43,754 nucleotides of DNA from an uncultured Bacteroidales bacterium (GCA_902801425.1 CADCIQ010000011.1:1-43754); one strand, 5' to 3'; shown: positions 1-7,201, counted from the first letter of the stretch. Translations and numbers: made by a program. The notes: generated from the letters alone by a model not told the origin.

Positions 1-77
1 AGCGCTCCTTTAATCACGCATCTATAGAATAACAGCCCTTACGGACTGCCCTATTAGGTGTCGGGCTTTCAGCCCTC

Positions 78-111
78 GCAGTCTTGAATTCGTCGAACTG
101 ACGTTAAAATA
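78..111. repeat. Fragment of dispersed intergenic element (ACGTGAGTTCGA family)
   Basis: The stretch CGTCGAACTGACGTTAAAAT, preceded by GTCTTGAATT, recurs with small changes at 19665-19711 (GTCTTGAATT..., CGTCGAACTCACGTAAAAT) and in reverse complement at 6630-6645 (ATTTTAACGTGAGTTCGA). It is non-coding in all three places. This copy seems to be one edge of the element. Confidence 0.5.
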
Positions 112-250
112 TACTTATTTCTAAATTCTACTATCCTTCCACTATGGATTTCTATATATCCAATAAACGAAAAAGATATATTATATGATATAATATGATA
201 GAATAGATGTTTTTGTGTACGCAAAGGCTTAAAATCCATATAAATGAGGA

Positions 251-281
251 TTGTGAGGTTGAGGAAAAAGATGTAACTTTG
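251..281 (+). promoter_or_regulatory. Bacteroidota-type promoter of the hem operon
   Basis: TAACTTTG at 274-281 fits the Bacteroidota -7 element TAnnTTTG, and a TTG at 251-253 lies 20 bases upstream, the right spacing for the -33 element. Transcription would start near 288, giving a leader of about 110 nt before hemE that contains a heptad repeat pair. The element is inferred from consensus only. The rest of 1-250 holds no gene; it has a copy of a dispersed repeat ending near 111. Confidence 0.6.
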
Positions 282-293
282 CACACGAAAATT

Positions 294-391
294 GAAAAGT
301 AAAAGTGAAAAGCGGCAAATTACGATGATTCGTATAAAGTGGAATTGTGAAGCTGATGAACTTGCGAATAATTATACTTTTACTTTATAAG
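294..391. repeat. Heptad-period inverted repeat pair in the hemE leader
   Basis: Left arm: GAAAAGT, AAAAGTG, AAAAGCG in tandem 7-bp steps (294-314). Right arm: the approximate complement TATACTTTTACTTTATAAG (374-391). The 59-nt centre has no coding signal. It sits in the presumed 5' leader of the heme operon, 9 bp before hemE, so if transcribed it could fold over the start region. It belongs to the heptad arrays seen at many junctions in this window. Confidence 0.55.
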
Positions 392-399
392 TAAGCATT

Positions 400-1419
400 A
401 TGGATAGTATATTTCTGAATACATTACTCGGCAAGGAGTGCCAGCGTCCACCTATATGGCTAATGCGTCAGGCAGGGCGAATATTACCAAGCTACCAGCG
501 ACTGAGAGAGAAGTATTCTTTCTCGGAACTTATGTCAACGCCTGAACTGGCAGCAAAGGTGACTCTTCTGCCTGTGAGGGACTTAGGCGTGGATGCCGCA
601 ATCCTGTTCAGCGACATTCTCACTATACCGATGGCAATGGGTATGGAGATGGAATGGACTGAGCGTGGGCCTCGGTTTCCACATCCGCTTACCTCATATA
701 AGCACCCGTTGAAGCATCTGAATGTGCAGCCTGAAAAACTTGATTTTGTTTATAAAGCCATTGATGAGGTAGTGAAGCAGAGTGAGGTTCCGCTCATAGG
801 TTTCTGTGGTGCACCTCTCACTACGCTTTGTTATATGCTTCAGGGCATAAGTACGAAATTGGCATTCCCGGAGGCAAAGAAATTCTTCTTTGAGCGTAGA
901 GATGAGGCAAAGCATCTGATAGATGAAGTCACAGACCTGTCTATCGACTATGCCGCAAAGCAGATAGAACACGGTATAGATGCGTTTCAGTTATTCGAGA
1001 GTCACGCAGGATTGTTGCCTACGGAAATGTATGTAGAAATGTTCTTGCCAGCCGTATGTCGCATAACGGAGGCTGTGCGCTCAAAAGGCATTCCTCTGAT
1101 TTTCTTCCCAAAGGGACTGGGTAGTGGTCTGAGACACATCACTCCTGATGTCTGTGACTTTGTTAGCATTGACTGGCAGACGTCACTCACGGAGGCACGG
1201 GAAATGGTGCATCCAGAGGTAGGACTACAAGGCAACATAGACCCACATCTGCTATTTGCTCCTCAGAAAGAGATAGCTCGCATTCTGGAAGCCTACAAAC
1301 AATTCTTCAGAAAGAATCCTCGCTGGATAGTGAATTTAGGACATGGCGTGCTTGCCGATAGCCCTTTGGAGAATGTGCAGTTCTTAATCGATTGGATTAA
1401 AAACACAAAATGGAAATGA
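400..1419 (+). CDS. hemE: Uroporphyrinogen III decarboxylase
   Basis: 339 residues, the usual HemE length. It decarboxylates the four acetate side chains of uroporphyrinogen III to give coproporphyrinogen III in the cytoplasm. Both family signatures are present: PPIWLMRQAGRILPSY near residues 17-32, with the arginines that bind the substrate carboxylates, and GFCGAPLTTLCYML around 134-147; the catalytic aspartate motif ILFSDIL is near 68-74. It is the first gene of the operon, behind a TAnnTTTG promoter. Its stop TGA overlaps an ATG of the next gene as ATGA (1416-1419), or by 10 nt if the upstream ATG at 1410 is used, which implies translational coupling. Placing the last enzyme of the set first in the operon is unusual relative to pathway order but has no clear consequence. 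Confidence 0.96.
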   Translation: MDSIFLNTLLGKECQRPPIWLMRQAGRILPSYQRLREKYSFSELMSTPELAAKVTLLPVRDLGVDAAILFSDILTIPMAMGMEMEWTERGPRFPHPLTSYKHPLKHLNVQPEKLDFVYKAIDEVVKQSEVPLIGFCGAPLTTLCYMLQGISTKLAFPEAKKFFFERRDEAKHLIDEVTDLSIDYAAKQIEHGIDAFQLFESHAGLLPTEMYVEMFLPAVCRITEAVRSKGIPLIFFPKGLGSGLRHITPDVCDFVSIDWQTSLTEAREMVHPEVGLQGNIDPHLLFAPQKEIARILEAYKQFFRKNPRWIVNLGHGVLADSPLENVQFLIDWIKNTKWK

Positions 1420-2942
1420 TACAATATAAATCAATAAATCATCAGGATACATCGCTGGCTGAACGTGAGGAATACTTTAAGCATTTAGAGCATAAGGAAG
1501 ACGATTCAGCTGTACTCTTGCAAACGTGCAACCGCGTAGAACTATACTATGGCAACGGTGATGTTCCCGACGAGGTGGCACGACATCTGTTCAGAGTGGC
1601 TTGCGGTCTGGAGTCTGCTATAATAGGCGAGCAGGCTGTGCAAGGACAGATTAAGGAGGCTTATATGACAGCAAAGCGCACCAAGAAGTTGTCGGCTGGT
1701 ATGCACAAGCTGTTTGAGAGTGCATTACAGATTGGCAAGCGCGTGCGTAGCGAGACACAGATAAGTCATGGAGCGGTGAGCCACTCGCTTGCAGCCATCG
1801 AAATAATTGAACAGGAAAAGATAGACCTTCGCAATGCCCGTATTACCATCATTGGCGTGAACAAGTTGACAGAGGAGATTATCAAGTTCCTGCTCAACAA
1901 GAAAGCGGAACTCGTATTTCTCGCCAACCGCACAGAGGAAAAGGCAAGACGTATGGCTGAGCCTTACGGCATTGACATCTTCCGACTGAAGGATAAGCAG
2001 AAGTTCCTGAAGGACATTGACATCCTTATTAGTGCTACATCTGCTCCTGATGCCATAATACATCCATCCGACCTGACTCCTGGACGTCCACTTCTTGCCA
2101 TTGACCTTGCCTTCCCACGCGACATTGACCCGGAAGTGGCAAATATGCAGGGCGTGACGCTATATAATCTGCATGATGTAGAGCAGAAGGTGAAGGCTAA
2201 TATATCTGTTCGTGAGGATGAGGTGAAAAAGGCTGAGCAGATGATTGAAGAGGCTATAACGGAACTGCACGAGACTCTGGAGCGTCGCAAGCAATACAAG
2301 AAAGCTATCCGCATAACGGCTCGTAGCAGTCGATTGTCGCAGATTCAGGTAAACGAGGTTCTAAAGCGTTTCCCTGACCTTTCATATCAGTTGGTTACAC
2401 GCCGCTCGTATGGAGATAAACACATGAAAATCTCTCTATTGAATGGCGAGGCACCTGACGATATGTTCACTCGCGAACTTGACATGGCTTTACTTTCTGG
2501 CAAGGCCGACATAGCCATACACTCGGCTAAGGATTTACCGGAGAAACTGCATCCTGACTTGGAGGTAATAGCACTCTACGAAGCCTTCGACAAGACCGAT
2601 TCTTTGGTTAGCCGTGACCATATATCCCTTGCAGACCTTCCAGAAGGCAGCACCATAGGCACCAGTTCACCACTACGCAAGAAGGAACTGGAGAGCATTC
2701 GACCTGACTTAAAGGTAGTGGGCATACGCGGCTGCATAGAAGAGCGCGTTGAACAGGTTCGTGACGGCAAGATAGATGCCGTGATTGTTGCTACGTGCGC
2801 TCTGAAGCGTCTGGGTATGGAAGATGAGATAACCGAAGTTCTCAACTTCGAAACACACCCAATGCAAGGGCGACTGGCGATAACCGCACTAAAGGGGCGC
2901 AATGACCTAAAAGCCGTTTTCGCAGAAGGAAGCATTATTTAA
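1410..2942 (+). CDS. hemA: Fusion of glutamyl-tRNA reductase and hydroxymethylbilane synthase, both C-terminally shortened
   Basis: 510 residues. Residues 1-295 are GluTR: the thioester cysteine is Cys40 in TCNRVE, the conserved histidine is His59 in RHLFRV, and GEQAVQGQIK (73-82) matches the family. The NADPH domain keeps LANRTEEKA (171-179), but the glycine-rich turn reads IIGVNKLTEE instead of GAGE. About 40 residues normally lying between CNRTE and HLFRV are absent. The spinal helix (269-297) runs straight into HMBS at RITARSSRLSQIQ (301-313), so the GluTR dimerisation domain is missing. The HMBS part has the catalytic Asp375 in HSAKDLP, SSPLRKKEL (419-427) and RGC (440-442), but stops at residue 510, before domain 3 and its dipyrromethane-carrying cysteine. 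Known roles are glutamyl-tRNA to glutamate-1-semialdehyde and four porphobilinogens to hydroxymethylbilane. The start may be 1416 instead (ATGA overlap). Identity is clear; activity of the HMBS half is uncertain. Confidence 0.9.
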   Translation: MEMIQYKSINHQDTSLAEREEYFKHLEHKEDDSAVLLQTCNRVELYYGNGDVPDEVARHLFRVACGLESAIIGEQAVQGQIKEAYMTAKRTKKLSAGMHKLFESALQIGKRVRSETQISHGAVSHSLAAIEIIEQEKIDLRNARITIIGVNKLTEEIIKFLLNKKAELVFLANRTEEKARRMAEPYGIDIFRLKDKQKFLKDIDILISATSAPDAIIHPSDLTPGRPLLAIDLAFPRDIDPEVANMQGVTLYNLHDVEQKVKANISVREDEVKKAEQMIEEAITELHETLERRKQYKKAIRITARSSRLSQIQVNEVLKRFPDLSYQLVTRRSYGDKHMKISLLNGEAPDDMFTRELDMALLSGKADIAIHSAKDLPEKLHPDLEVIALYEAFDKTDSLVSRDHISLADLPEGSTIGTSSPLRKKELESIRPDLKVVGIRGCIEERVEQVRDGKIDAVIVATCALKRLGMEDEITEVLNFETHPMQGRLAITALKGRNDLKAVFAEGSII

Positions 2943-2960
2943 ATGAAAAAATTATAGAAG

Positions 2961-3106
2961 TAAAAATAAAAAGTAAAAAGTATAAATTAAAAAGTATGAT
3001 TACCATGTGCAGTGAAGAGTTATAAGCGACAATACTAATCATACTTTTTATTTTTTAATTTCTAATTTTTACTTAAACCAGATTTTTCACTTTTCATTTT
3101 TCATTT
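2961..3106. repeat. Heptad-period inverted repeat pair between hemA-hemC and hemD
   Basis: Left arm 2961-3002 is six 7-bp units (TAAAAAT, AAAAAGT, AAAAAGT, ATAAATT, AAAAAGT, ATGATTA). Right arm 3036-3077 mirrors it (TAATCAT, ACTTTTT, ATTTTTT, AATTTCT, AATTTTT, ACTTAAA), followed by TTCACTT, TTCATTT, TTCATTT to 3106. The 33-nt loop resembles that of the element before ftsZ at 23436-23546; both are bounded by TGATTAC and TACTAATCATAC. The element fills the whole 169-bp gap, and no domain 3 of HMBS is hidden here. Confidence 0.7.
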
Positions 3107-3111
3107 AAACT

Positions 3112-3708
3112 ATGCCAACACTCTACACGGGCTTGACTTCGCCTGATGCCAACTACATCCACACACCGTTGATTGAAATTGTGCCTGTGGATGATGACAC
3201 GCAACTTCGCCGTGCCATTGCCGATATTGACAGCTATGACTATGTGCTGTTTACTTCGCGATATGCTGCGAAATATGTAGGGGCATTGTCAGTAAGGCAT
3301 ACGCGGATAGTTTCCATAGGGCGCACCACAACTAAAGCTTTGCATCAGATAGGTGTTGAGGAGGTTTATGAAGTGGAAGAAGACAACTCGTATGGTGTCG
3401 TCTCATGGTTCAGTAGCCAGCCTCATGGACGTGTACTCATACCACGCTCCAACCTTGCATTGCCAATAATTCCCGAAGGACTCAGGCAACTGGGCTTTGA
3501 GGTTGATTGCATCACGGCATACAATAACCGTATGCCAGAGCATCCAAAGAAGGTGAATCTGGATGAAATAGACCGTATAGTGTTCACCTCACCTTCAACC
3601 ATAGACAATTTCATCCGTCTTTATGGAGCATTACCAGAAAAGAAGGAACTGGTTACGCGAGGTCCTATTACCGAACAATATTTACAAACAATATTAAAAC
3701 AAAGATAA
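3112..3708 (+). CDS. hemD: Compact uroporphyrinogen III synthase
   Basis: 198 residues against roughly 240-260 for common HemD proteins. It would close hydroxymethylbilane with inversion of ring D to give uroporphyrinogen III. HemD is poorly conserved; recognition rests on YDYVLFTSRYAAKYV (42-56) near the N-terminal lobe, the pair VSIGRTTTKAL (68-78), the second-lobe DRIVFTSPSTIDNF (154-167), and its place between hemC and hemB. The C-terminal TRGPITEQYLQ resembles the family ending GPxTxxxL. It lies 2 bp before hemB, so the two are surely cotranscribed. The short length fits the shrinkage of the neighbouring fusion protein. The annotated ATG at 3112 follows the heptad repeat directly, and no better start exists upstream. 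Confidence 0.88.
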   Translation: MPTLYTGLTSPDANYIHTPLIEIVPVDDDTQLRRAIADIDSYDYVLFTSRYAAKYVGALSVRHTRIVSIGRTTTKALHQIGVEEVYEVEEDNSYGVVSWFSSQPHGRVLIPRSNLALPIIPEGLRQLGFEVDCITAYNNRMPEHPKKVNLDEIDRIVFTSPSTIDNFIRLYGALPEKKELVTRGPITEQYLQTILKQR

Positions 3709-3710
3709 TT

Positions 3711-4682
3711 ATGAAAAGATTCAGAACATACCGTACATCGCAGGAAGTACGCGATAAGTATGCTGACGTATCAGTTGATGTAAAAGATTTTATATACCCT
3801 TACTTTGTTGTAGAAGGCAAGGGCGTTCGTGATGAGATAAGCACAATGCCAGGCATCTACCGTTTCTCTATCGACACACTGGTAGAAGATGTAAAAGAGA
3901 TTTATGCCCTTGGTATAGACAAGGTGCTGCTTTTCGGTGTTATCGACGATAATCTGAAAGACGAGCGCGGTTCACTTGCATACGCAGAGGATGCACTTGT
4001 ATGTCGTGCTGTAAAGGCTATCAAGGCTGCTCAGCCAGAGGTATGCGTAATAACAGACGTTTGCCTTTGCGAATATACAAGTCACGGTCATTGCGGACTT
4101 CTCCACAACCACGATGTAGAGAACGACTCAACATTGCCTCTGCTTGCAGAAATGGCATACGTTCATGCAAAGGCAGGTGCTGATTTCGTGGCACCTTCTG
4201 CAATGATGGACGGTCAGATTGAGGCTCTGCATAATCGCTTGGTAGAGGCAGGCTTGCGCGACAAGTGTAAGATTCTGGCATATTCTGCCAAGTATGCTTC
4301 TGCTTTCTATGGACCTTTCCGTGATGCTGCTGATTCTGCCCCTTCATTCGGTGATCGTAAGACATACCAGATGGACTATCGCACACACGATCAGGGACTT
4401 GAAGAGATTGCTGCTGATATTGAAGAGGGAGCAGACTGGACAATGGTAAAGCCTGCTATGCCATATCTCGATATGATAGCGCGTGGCGTTGAGCGATTCC
4501 CACAGGTGCCTATGGTGGCATATCAGGTAAGTGGTGAATACTCTATGCTGAAGGCTGCTGCAAAGCTCGGCTATCTGGATGAGCAGCGTGTGGTGTTCGA
4601 GAGCCTTATCGCTATAAAGCGTGCTGGCGCTCAGTATATTATTTCATATTACGCTAAGGAATACATGCAGAAATGGGCATAA
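3711..4682 (+). CDS. hemB: Delta-aminolevulinic acid dehydratase (porphobilinogen synthase)
   Basis: 323 residues, standard length. It condenses two 5-aminolevulinate molecules to porphobilinogen in the cytoplasm. The zinc-type metal site is present: Cys118, Cys120 and Cys128 in DVCLCEYTSHGHCG. The two Schiff-base lysines are Lys194 in AYSAKYASAFYGPFRDA and Lys247 in MVKPAMPYLD. PSAMMDGQI (162-170) is the usual family motif. It starts 2 bp after the hemD stop, and its last 10 bases overlap the start of hemL in another frame, so translation of the two is probably coupled. Nothing in it is truncated, in contrast to the fusion gene upstream. Confidence 0.97.
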   Translation: MKRFRTYRTSQEVRDKYADVSVDVKDFIYPYFVVEGKGVRDEISTMPGIYRFSIDTLVEDVKEIYALGIDKVLLFGVIDDNLKDERGSLAYAEDALVCRAVKAIKAAQPEVCVITDVCLCEYTSHGHCGLLHNHDVENDSTLPLLAEMAYVHAKAGADFVAPSAMMDGQIEALHNRLVEAGLRDKCKILAYSAKYASAFYGPFRDAADSAPSFGDRKTYQMDYRTHDQGLEEIAADIEEGADWTMVKPAMPYLDMIARGVERFPQVPMVAYQVSGEYSMLKAAAKLGYLDEQRVVFESLIAIKRAGAQYIISYYAKEYMQKWA

Positions 4683-5953
4683 ATGAACGTATCAAGTCTG
4701 CTGCTGCTTTCGAGCAGGCACAGAAGGTCATTCCTGGAGGAGTGAACAGTCCTGTAAGGGCTTTGAAGAGCGTAGGCACAACACCTCTCTTTGTGCGCGA
4801 GGCAAAGGGTGCATACTTTACGGATATTGATGATAACCGCATCATTGACTTCTGTATGTCGTGGGGCGTGTTTATTCTTGGTCATAACAACGCAAAGGTT
4901 AGTCAAGCTGCCGTTGACGCTGTGAATCGTGGCAGTAGCTACGGCATTCCTACCCTTGCCGAGACAACTTTGGCAGAAAAAGTGCGTGAGGCAATTCCGT
5001 CAATGGAGCGGCTGCGCTTTGTTAATAGTGGTACGGAGGCTACTATGTCGGCTATCCGTGTGGCTCGTGGCTATACAGGTCGTGATATTCTTGTTAAGTT
5101 TGAGGGCAACTATCACGGACATGCTGATCACCTCCTTGTATCTGCAGGTTCTGGTGTTGCAAATATATCCAATGCCTCATCAGCAGGTGTGCCAAGGGAT
5201 TTCGTTAAGCATACCGCCGTATTACCTTATAACGATGTAGAGGCTCTGCGCAGTTACTTTGCAGAGAATGGCGACAAGGTGGCAGCTCTTATCCTTGAGC
5301 CTGTTGCTTGCAATATGGGTGTTGTTGTGCCTACTGAGGAGTTCTTGAAAACTGCCCGTGAGGTTACGGAGAAATGTGGTGCAATACTTATCTTTGACGA
5401 GGTAATAACAGGCTTCCGCTTGTCTCGTGGTGGTGCTCAGCAGCGTTTCGGCATTACTCCAGATATGACCACCGTGGGCAAGATTGTAGGTGGTGGTTTC
5501 CCAGCCGCTGCATTCGGAGGTCGTGCGGATATTATGAAGGTTCTTGCTCCGGAAGGTCCTGTATATCAGGCTGGTACTCTCAGCGGAAACCCTGTGGCTA
5601 TGGCAGCAGGTATAGAGACACTTACCCAGCTATCCCGTCCTGGATTCTACGAGGAACTTGAGGCAAAGAGCGATGCATTCATTGCAAAGTTAGAGAAGAT
5701 AATTGAAGGCAAGGGAATACAGCTAAACCGGTGCGGCTCAATGTTCACTATGTTCTTCAACGATAAGCCTGTACGCAATTTCCAAGACACTAAGCGTAGC
5801 GATCAGGAACGCTTTGCACGTTATTTCCGTAATATGCTTAGCCGTGGCATCTATGTAAGTCCTTCGCAGTTCGAGGGTAACTTCATTTCAGAGACACATA
5901 CCCCCGAGATTCTCGACTACGTACTTGAAAGCATAGCTGAAAGTATAGATTAA
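4673..5953 (+). CDS. hemL: Glutamate-1-semialdehyde 2,1-aminomutase
   Basis: 426 residues, usual length for this PLP enzyme of aminotransferase class III. It turns glutamate-1-semialdehyde, the product of the GluTR half of the fusion encoded upstream, into 5-aminolevulinate. Visible marks are PGGVNSPVRA (21-30), NSGTEATMSAIR (118-129), the cofactor aspartate in IFDEVITGFR (240-249) and the PLP lysine Lys270 in TVGKIVGGGFP. The GTLSGNP motif follows. The ATG at 4673 overlaps the hemB end by 10 nt and gives the normal N-terminus. It is the last gene of the heme operon; a heptad inverted repeat follows its stop. Confidence 0.97.
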   Translation: MGINERIKSAAAFEQAQKVIPGGVNSPVRALKSVGTTPLFVREAKGAYFTDIDDNRIIDFCMSWGVFILGHNNAKVSQAAVDAVNRGSSYGIPTLAETTLAEKVREAIPSMERLRFVNSGTEATMSAIRVARGYTGRDILVKFEGNYHGHADHLLVSAGSGVANISNASSAGVPRDFVKHTAVLPYNDVEALRSYFAENGDKVAALILEPVACNMGVVVPTEEFLKTAREVTEKCGAILIFDEVITGFRLSRGGAQQRFGITPDMTTVGKIVGGGFPAAAFGGRADIMKVLAPEGPVYQAGTLSGNPVAMAAGIETLTQLSRPGFYEELEAKSDAFIAKLEKIIEGKGIQLNRCGSMFTMFFNDKPVRNFQDTKRSDQERFARYFRNMLSRGIYVSPSQFEGNFISETHTPEILDYVLESIAESID

Positions 5954-5956
5954 TTA

Positions 5957-6078
5957 AGTGAAGAGTTAAGAGTGAATAGTGAAGAATTTAAGTTTGTATT
6001 GCATATCATAATCGGTAATCACCTTTTCGCAATAAAAGGTAATCCAAATTCTTCACTCTTCACTTTTCACTCTTCGTT
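5957..6078. repeat. Heptad-period inverted repeat pair between hemL and gpx
   Basis: Left arm: AGTGAAG, AGTTAAG, AGTGAAT, AGTGAAG in exact 7-bp steps (5957-5984). Right arm: CTTCACT, CTTCACT, TTTCACT, CTTCGTT (6051-6078). The 66-nt centre has its own small hairpin, ACCTTTT-cgcaat-AAAAGGT (about 6021-6040). A longer reading frame through this element in front of gpx is open by chance and is not taken as coding. Confidence 0.7.
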
Positions 6079-6106
6079 TTTGAATAAATTAAAACCTAAT
6101 GCAACT

Positions 6107-6628
6107 ATGAAAAAGATTATTATTTCCTGTTTCTTATTAGTCGTTTGTCTTCTTACGGCATCAGCACAGAGTGTGTATGATTTCAAGGTAAAGAATGACG
6201 AGGGTAATGATGTGTCGCTTGCTGACTATAAGGGAAAGCTGTTACTGATAGTGAACACGGCTACCCGATGTGGTTTCACGCCACAGTATAAGGAGCTTGA
6301 GGCTATGTATGAGAAGTTTTGCGTTGAGGGCCTGGAAATTCTCGATTTCCCTTGTAACCAGTTCGGACAACAGGCTCCCGGTTCTATTGAGGAGATACAT
6401 CAGTTCTGCACAGCCAACTTCAACATTCAGTTTCCTCAGTTTGATAAGATTGAGGTGAATGGAGAGGGCACTCATCCGCTCTATGCTTGGCTGAAGAACG
6501 GAGAGGACATAAAGTGGAACTTTACCAAGTTCCTTGTTTCGCGTGACGGTAAGGTGTTGCGTCGTTATGAGCCGAGGGATAAGGTTTGCGACATAGAGGC
6601 TGACATACAGCAGGAGCTGAAACGATAG
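6107..6628 (+). CDS. Exported glutathione-peroxidase-like thiol peroxidase
   Basis: 173 residues from the ATG at 6107. Residues 1-20 form a signal peptide (MKK, then a hydrophobic core ending ASA-Q), so the enzyme acts in the periplasm. The peroxidatic residue is cysteine, Cys55 in NTATRCGFT, not selenocysteine. The second motif FPCNQFGQQ (81-89) and the WNFTKFLV motif near the end place it in the glutathione peroxidase family; many bacterial members use thioredoxin rather than glutathione. It would reduce peroxides; its position behind the heme operon may be functional or chance. The upstream in-frame ATG at 5972 is rejected because it would read through the heptad repeat and bury the signal peptide. 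Confidence 0.92.
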   Translation: MKKIIISCFLLVVCLLTASAQSVYDFKVKNDEGNDVSLADYKGKLLLIVNTATRCGFTPQYKELEAMYEKFCVEGLEILDFPCNQFGQQAPGSIEEIHQFCTANFNIQFPQFDKIEVNGEGTHPLYAWLKNGEDIKWNFTKFLVSRDGKVLRRYEPRDKVCDIEADIQQELKR

Positions 6629-6629
6629 A

Positions 6630-6775
6630 ATTTTAACGTGAGTTCGATGAATTGTTTGTTGGGCTTTGGCTTTCCCTTCGGCCGCCGACCTCTTCGACGT
6701 TAAGCCCGCCGTACCGACAAATAATTCATCGAGATTTGTCGCAGACCCACTTTATTTCATCGAATTTACGTTTAC
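6630..6775. repeat. Dispersed intergenic element, longest copy
   Basis: Starts with ATTTTAACGTGAGTTCGATG and has an inverted pair TTCGATGAATTGTTTGTTGG (6641-6660) and CCGACAAATAATTCATCGA (about 6713-6731). The word CTTCGACGTTAAGCCC (6693-6708) is repeated at 19637-19652. A second ACG-type edge, TTCATCGAATTTACG, lies at about 6756-6770. No reading frame in it is convincing. Shares edges with 78-111, 19637-19711 and, more weakly, 9772-9845. Confidence 0.55.
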
Positions 6776-6815
6776 TCACGACATTAACATAATTTTTTTC
6801 AAAAGTTTTTTGAGA

Positions 6816-7028
6816 GGGGGTTACACCCATACCCGATTTTGGGGCTTAACGCTCTGACAATCAGCGAGTAATAAGTGGTGTAACCCCCTCGAAAAAGGTG
6901 TCACCCATTTTATAGGGGGTTACACCCATTATAAAATACTGATAATCAATATATAAAGCCCGATTTTTTGCCTTTGGTGTAACCCCCTTCGCAAAAACTT
7001 TTTATTTTTTATCTCGACCGTTACACCA
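6816..7028. repeat. Cluster of GGTGTAACCCCC words in both orientations
   Basis: GGGGGTTACACCCAT occurs at 6816-6830 and 6915-6929; its complement GGTGTAACCCCCT occurs at 6877-6889 and 6976-6988; partial copies are GGTGTCACCCAT (6897-6908) and CGTTACACCAAA (7018-7029). CCCGATTTT precedes or follows two of them (6832, 6960). Spacing is irregular (about 20-60 bp), the words alternate strand, and there are no conserved spacers, so it is not a CRISPR array. No gene overlaps it. Confidence 0.6.
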
Positions 7029-7076
7029 AAGCATTTTCTGATAGTTTTGCCCTACAAGCATCCCTGCCTTCGCTCT

Positions 7077-7182
7077 AAGTCCGTTATACCTCCGTTATAA
7101 GTCCGTTTTAAGTCCGTTCCTAAGAATAGGCGAAAAATGGGACTTACAAGGGACTTGCATAGGAGTTGCTTGGGACTTGTAT
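7077..7182. repeat. 11-bp-period inverted tandem array (4+4 units), AAGTCC word
   Basis: Left arm, exact 11-bp steps: AAGTCCGTTAT (7077), ACCTCCGTTAT (7088), AAGTCCGTTTT (7099), AAGTCCGTTCC (7110). After an 18-nt loop, right arm, exact 11-bp steps: GGGACTTACAA (7139), GGGACTTGCAT (7150), AGGAGTTGCTT (7161), GGGACTTGTAT (7172). In a hairpin each AAGTCC pairs with GGACTT, leaving 5-nt internal loops. The deviant left unit 2 (CCTCC) faces the deviant right unit 3 (GGAGT), a compensatory change. Confidence 0.75.
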
Positions 7183-7201
7183 AAAGCACCCAACCTGCGG
7201 T

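Noticed and set aside
69-284. Small minus-strand open frame before the heme operon
   Set aside because: AT-rich, overlaps the hem promoter and a repeat edge; no similarity recognised.
2943-3111. Possible continuation of the HMBS domain 3 in another frame after the fusion gene stop
   Set aside because: All frames there are AT-rich repeat sequence with stops; no cysteine motif of domain 3 is found.
5972-6106. Longer start for the glutathione-peroxidase-like gene
   Set aside because: The extra 45 codons translate a heptad inverted repeat, and the signal peptide begins at the ATG at 6107.
6816-7028. CRISPR array from GGTGTAACCCCC repeats
   Set aside because: Repeats alternate strand, spacing is irregular and units are too short.
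7077-7182. CRISPR-like array
   Set aside because: Units are 11 bp with no separate spacers and an inverted second half; no cas genes in the window. The same holds for 19474-19584 and 39224-39313.
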